Below, piece by piece: positions 53,370-55,887 of a stretch of DNA of 55,887 nucleotides. Origin of the DNA: Chara braunii. Taxonomy: Eukaryota > Streptophyta > Charophyceae > Charales > Characeae. A program made the translations under genes and the position numbers. Within the stretch, counting starts at the first letter, position 1, and the number at the start of each line of letters is the position of its first letter. Under the pieces are notes generated by a model that saw only the letters and a list, made by a program, of their open reading frames with translations, was not told where the DNA came from and ran no database searches. The DNA is taken from assembly GCA_003427395.1 (NCBI GenBank), contig BFEA01001079.1, forward strand, positions 115,331 through 171,217, in the 5' to 3' direction.

Positions 53370-55887
53370 GGCTTGACACTTGGCATGTTAGGGTAATTAG
53401 CTGTTAGATTTTTTTAGGTTTTTTTTTTTTTTATTTCGATGAATCTGCCCCATAATCCAGGGCGGATTCATTCCGAAGTAGTCTTAGACTTTCCACAGTA
53501 GTAGCAAAAACTTTAGGCGAGGATGGTCTGTGCGTGCCTCACGTGCGGTAGACGAGGCGCAGCGAAAAGCAAGATAGCATCGCGCAGAGGAAGAGAAGAA
53601 CGAGCGAGGAAAAAAGGTGGTCGCGCAGAAAGAGGAAGGTGCGTGAAGAAGAAGAGAAAGAAGAAGGAGAGGAGAAGAGGAAGGGAGGAGATGAGAAGAA
53701 CACATACCTCGCCTGCATCCGCTGCTTAACATAAGCAATGCTGGGGACTTGCGGGAGGCGACCGATGAAGAAACGGGGAGCAAAGGAGATAGCGAGGTGG
53801 GAGCAGGAGAAGACGGCGCGGAGGAAAGGAGGAATTCGAGATTTGGAGATAGCAACGGAAGAAGAGAATAGCGACATAGCGTAGGGAGAAGAAAGCAGAA
53901 GGAAGGAAAGAGAGTAGAAAAAGGGAGACGAAGTAGAAGGAAGAAGGAGAAGAAAAAGAAGAAGAAGGGGCAGGAGGATTACGAAGGATGACTTACCTGT
54001 CCTCCACCCGGCTCATAGGATGCGATGTCTGTCGTGCCCCGTACTATGATCGTGGTATACTGTACACCGTGACAGATCGTCGAGGGGAACGAGGAGCGGC
54101 CAAGTCTACGATGAAGTGTCAACAATGACGAGGGGGAGAAATCACACGGCTTACCTCATGGTACTTCCATCGATAGGAAAAATAACTAAATAACTAAATA
54201 AATAAATAAAAATCGAACGAATCTACCACTAGAATGTGGAAATATTCACTACTATATGTACGTGCGTGTGTGTGAAAGTGTGAGAGAGAGAAAGAGAGTA
54301 CTACGATCGATTCGTTGGGTTACGTACCTGGCATTAGGAAAGTCGCCGAGGCCGCGGCTGGCTTCGCGCAACTTCCAGCGAAAGGATGAGCGAAATCGAT
54401 CGAGTCTCCCACCAGAACGTCGAAATATTCACTACTACACGAGTGTGTGTGTGTGTGTATGTATGTGTGTGTATGTGTGTGTATGTGTGTGTATGTGTGT
54501 GAGTGTGAGTGTGAGAGAGAGAGAGAAAGAGAGAGATTTGTAACTTTGGGATGTTGACGACATTGGGATACAAAATCGACTTTGGGATTGAGACATCGAC
54601 GAGGGACTATTTGGGATCGATACCAGTGACACTTGTGTAATGACATTCCCATCTTCTCCCTCCTTATCGTCTAATCCCCCTCCTCTTCGTTTGTGGATGT
54701 TTTGGGCTGGTGCATTCTTCCTCTGTGAGCGTCAGACCCCTTTACACCTTGTGACGATGATGATGTATGTCTGGTCTGCATTGCAACATTGATAGGGTTG
54801 ATCATTGGTATTCTAGCATTCCGCTGCGCTATTTTGTACTATGTGAGAGAAGTCGGTCCTTGTTGTGGTCTGCACCATTACGGTACGCAACATCGCTATA
54901 AGGAGTTTAGAGTAGCATTGGAGAGAGAGAGAGATGTGGGGGAGACCAGAGAGAGACTTACCTATGGTGCCATAGCTCAAGCTTCGTCTTCGAGGTACCT
55001 GCATCAAGACGCCACCTTCAGAGGTTAGCACCTGGTACACGAAGAGAGAAAGATTATGTGTGAGAGAGAGGAAGAAGAGGGAGAGGGAAAGGAAATGAAG
55101 GAGAGGAGCGCATAGTAGTTCCTGGGTGCACGTGGCATCTGTGAGTGGGGGATCGAGGTTGTGAGTGATACGAGAGACATACCTGGTGCTTGAGGCGAAC
55201 AACATTGGTCAAAGTCTACTCTTACTTGGGAAGTTGTTGACGTCATCAGCGACATTGTAGTCTAGGCTAGATAGGATCTGTCATTCGTAGTCTGGGCGCT
55301 AAGCGCCAGATAGGATACCAACATTGGTTCTTCGTTGATGATGGTGAGACTATTCTAGCATTGTCAATTATGAGCTTTTGTTGTGTTCTTATTTGGTGTG
55401 ACCCGTGTTGGAATTCATCTTTTGGTTCGAGGTCACGACCATCTGGACACATGTGTATGATGTTGTTTGATGTCTGAAGTTCGCTATCACTCATCTTCCC
55501 TGTTACTACTACTACTACTGCTACTATTATTATTATTATTATTACTTTTATTATTATTATTATTTTCGTTTGTTTTTACTATTTGCAGATAAAGTCTGCC
55601 CCGTGATCACTTCACAAACATGAGGAAACAGGCGGCATTATAGGGTAGGTTGGGTAGGATCTGCGACCTGTAGTCTGGGCGCTGAGCGTCAGGTAGGATG
55701 ACGACACTGGTTCTGGGTTAATGATGATGAGGCTATTGCCACATTGCCACTTATGAGTTTTTACTACGCTCTTATTTAGTGGGAATCGTAATGCGATTTT
55801 TTTGTTTGGTTCGAGGTCACGACTAGCTGGTCACATCTGTATGATGCAGTTTGATTTCTGAAGTTCGACATCGCCCATTTTCCTTGC
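53370..55887. repeat. 2.5-kb direct repeat, copy 2
   Basis: Counterpart of 41502-44124, running to the window end, so its right limit is unknown. Contains GT/AG microsatellites (54440-54535) and ATT repeats (about 55500-55565). AG|GT(A/G)NGT donor-like words on - at about 53705, 53998, 54330 and 55180 also occur in copy 1 and could indicate a spliced non-coding transcript; a further one at 54962 is absent from copy 1. Confidence 0.85.

Overview
This is a repeat-rich stretch of a large eukaryotic nuclear genome. I find no intact protein-coding gene, no functional tRNA or rRNA and no host gene that I recognise. Everything identifiable is a retroelement, a retroelement remnant or a satellite. 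The best guess is the green lineage. Two tRNA primer sites match the 3' end of plant-type tRNA-Asp, and a Penelope-like element has its GIY-YIG domain N-terminal, an arrangement described from green algae, protists and invertebrates. A charophyte such as Chara would fit the size and style of the repeats, but that is inference. All homologies between copies were found by reading, not by alignment software.

Layout. 1-135 is a CT microsatellite. 439-2560 is a decayed Ty3/Gypsy pol (RNase H, zinc-binding and integrase domains, chromodomain-like tail) on +. A gag zinc-knuckle remnant lies near 5.1 kb, a 46-bp minisatellite at 6.1-6.44 kb and a dispersed repeat at 6.83-7.3 kb.

The core is a family of LTR retrotransposons with an unusually long LTR of about 8.0 kb. 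Copy A (7534-15556, +) and copy B (34774-26775, -) form a giant inverted repeat. Copy B is followed by a tRNA-Asp primer-binding site (26772-26755), a long leader, an unidentified ORF (24306-23764) and a gag-like ORF (23525-22715), all on -. Copy B is therefore the 5' end of one element that is broken before pol. Copy C (41501-37968, -) is a partial LTR. A divergent fourth member on + has its LTR end near 48379, a primer site at 48382-48399 and a leader to about 50.6 kb. The LTRs carry two arrays of hairpin-forming modules, a terminal palindrome, a conserved 5' splice donor near the 3' end and, on the antisense strand, exon-like segments.

Between copies A and B lies a Penelope-like element (15565-21671, coding on -). 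It has direct terminal repeats, a first ORF with an SR-rich domain and a SAP-like motif, an N-terminal GIY-YIG endonuclease and a reverse transcriptase, all with frame damage. After copy B come a 17-bp minisatellite (35455-36110), a DIRS-like reverse transcriptase fragment (36574-37643) and a 318-bp candidate solo LTR that interrupts it. A 2.5-kb direct repeat (41502-44124 and 53370-55887) flanks a CA-rich degenerate tract, a satellite of about 60 bp built from hairpins with compensating stem changes (45425-46090), a foldback element (46925-47446), a second copy of the 310-bp candidate LTR and two tRNA-like fragments.

Nothing here works together as a pathway. The picture is nested insertion and decay, with structured non-coding modules kept in several LTR copies. 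A single N at 1261 between two exact 95-bp repeats is almost certainly an assembly join, and Ns also surround a poly-T tract at 15970-16078.
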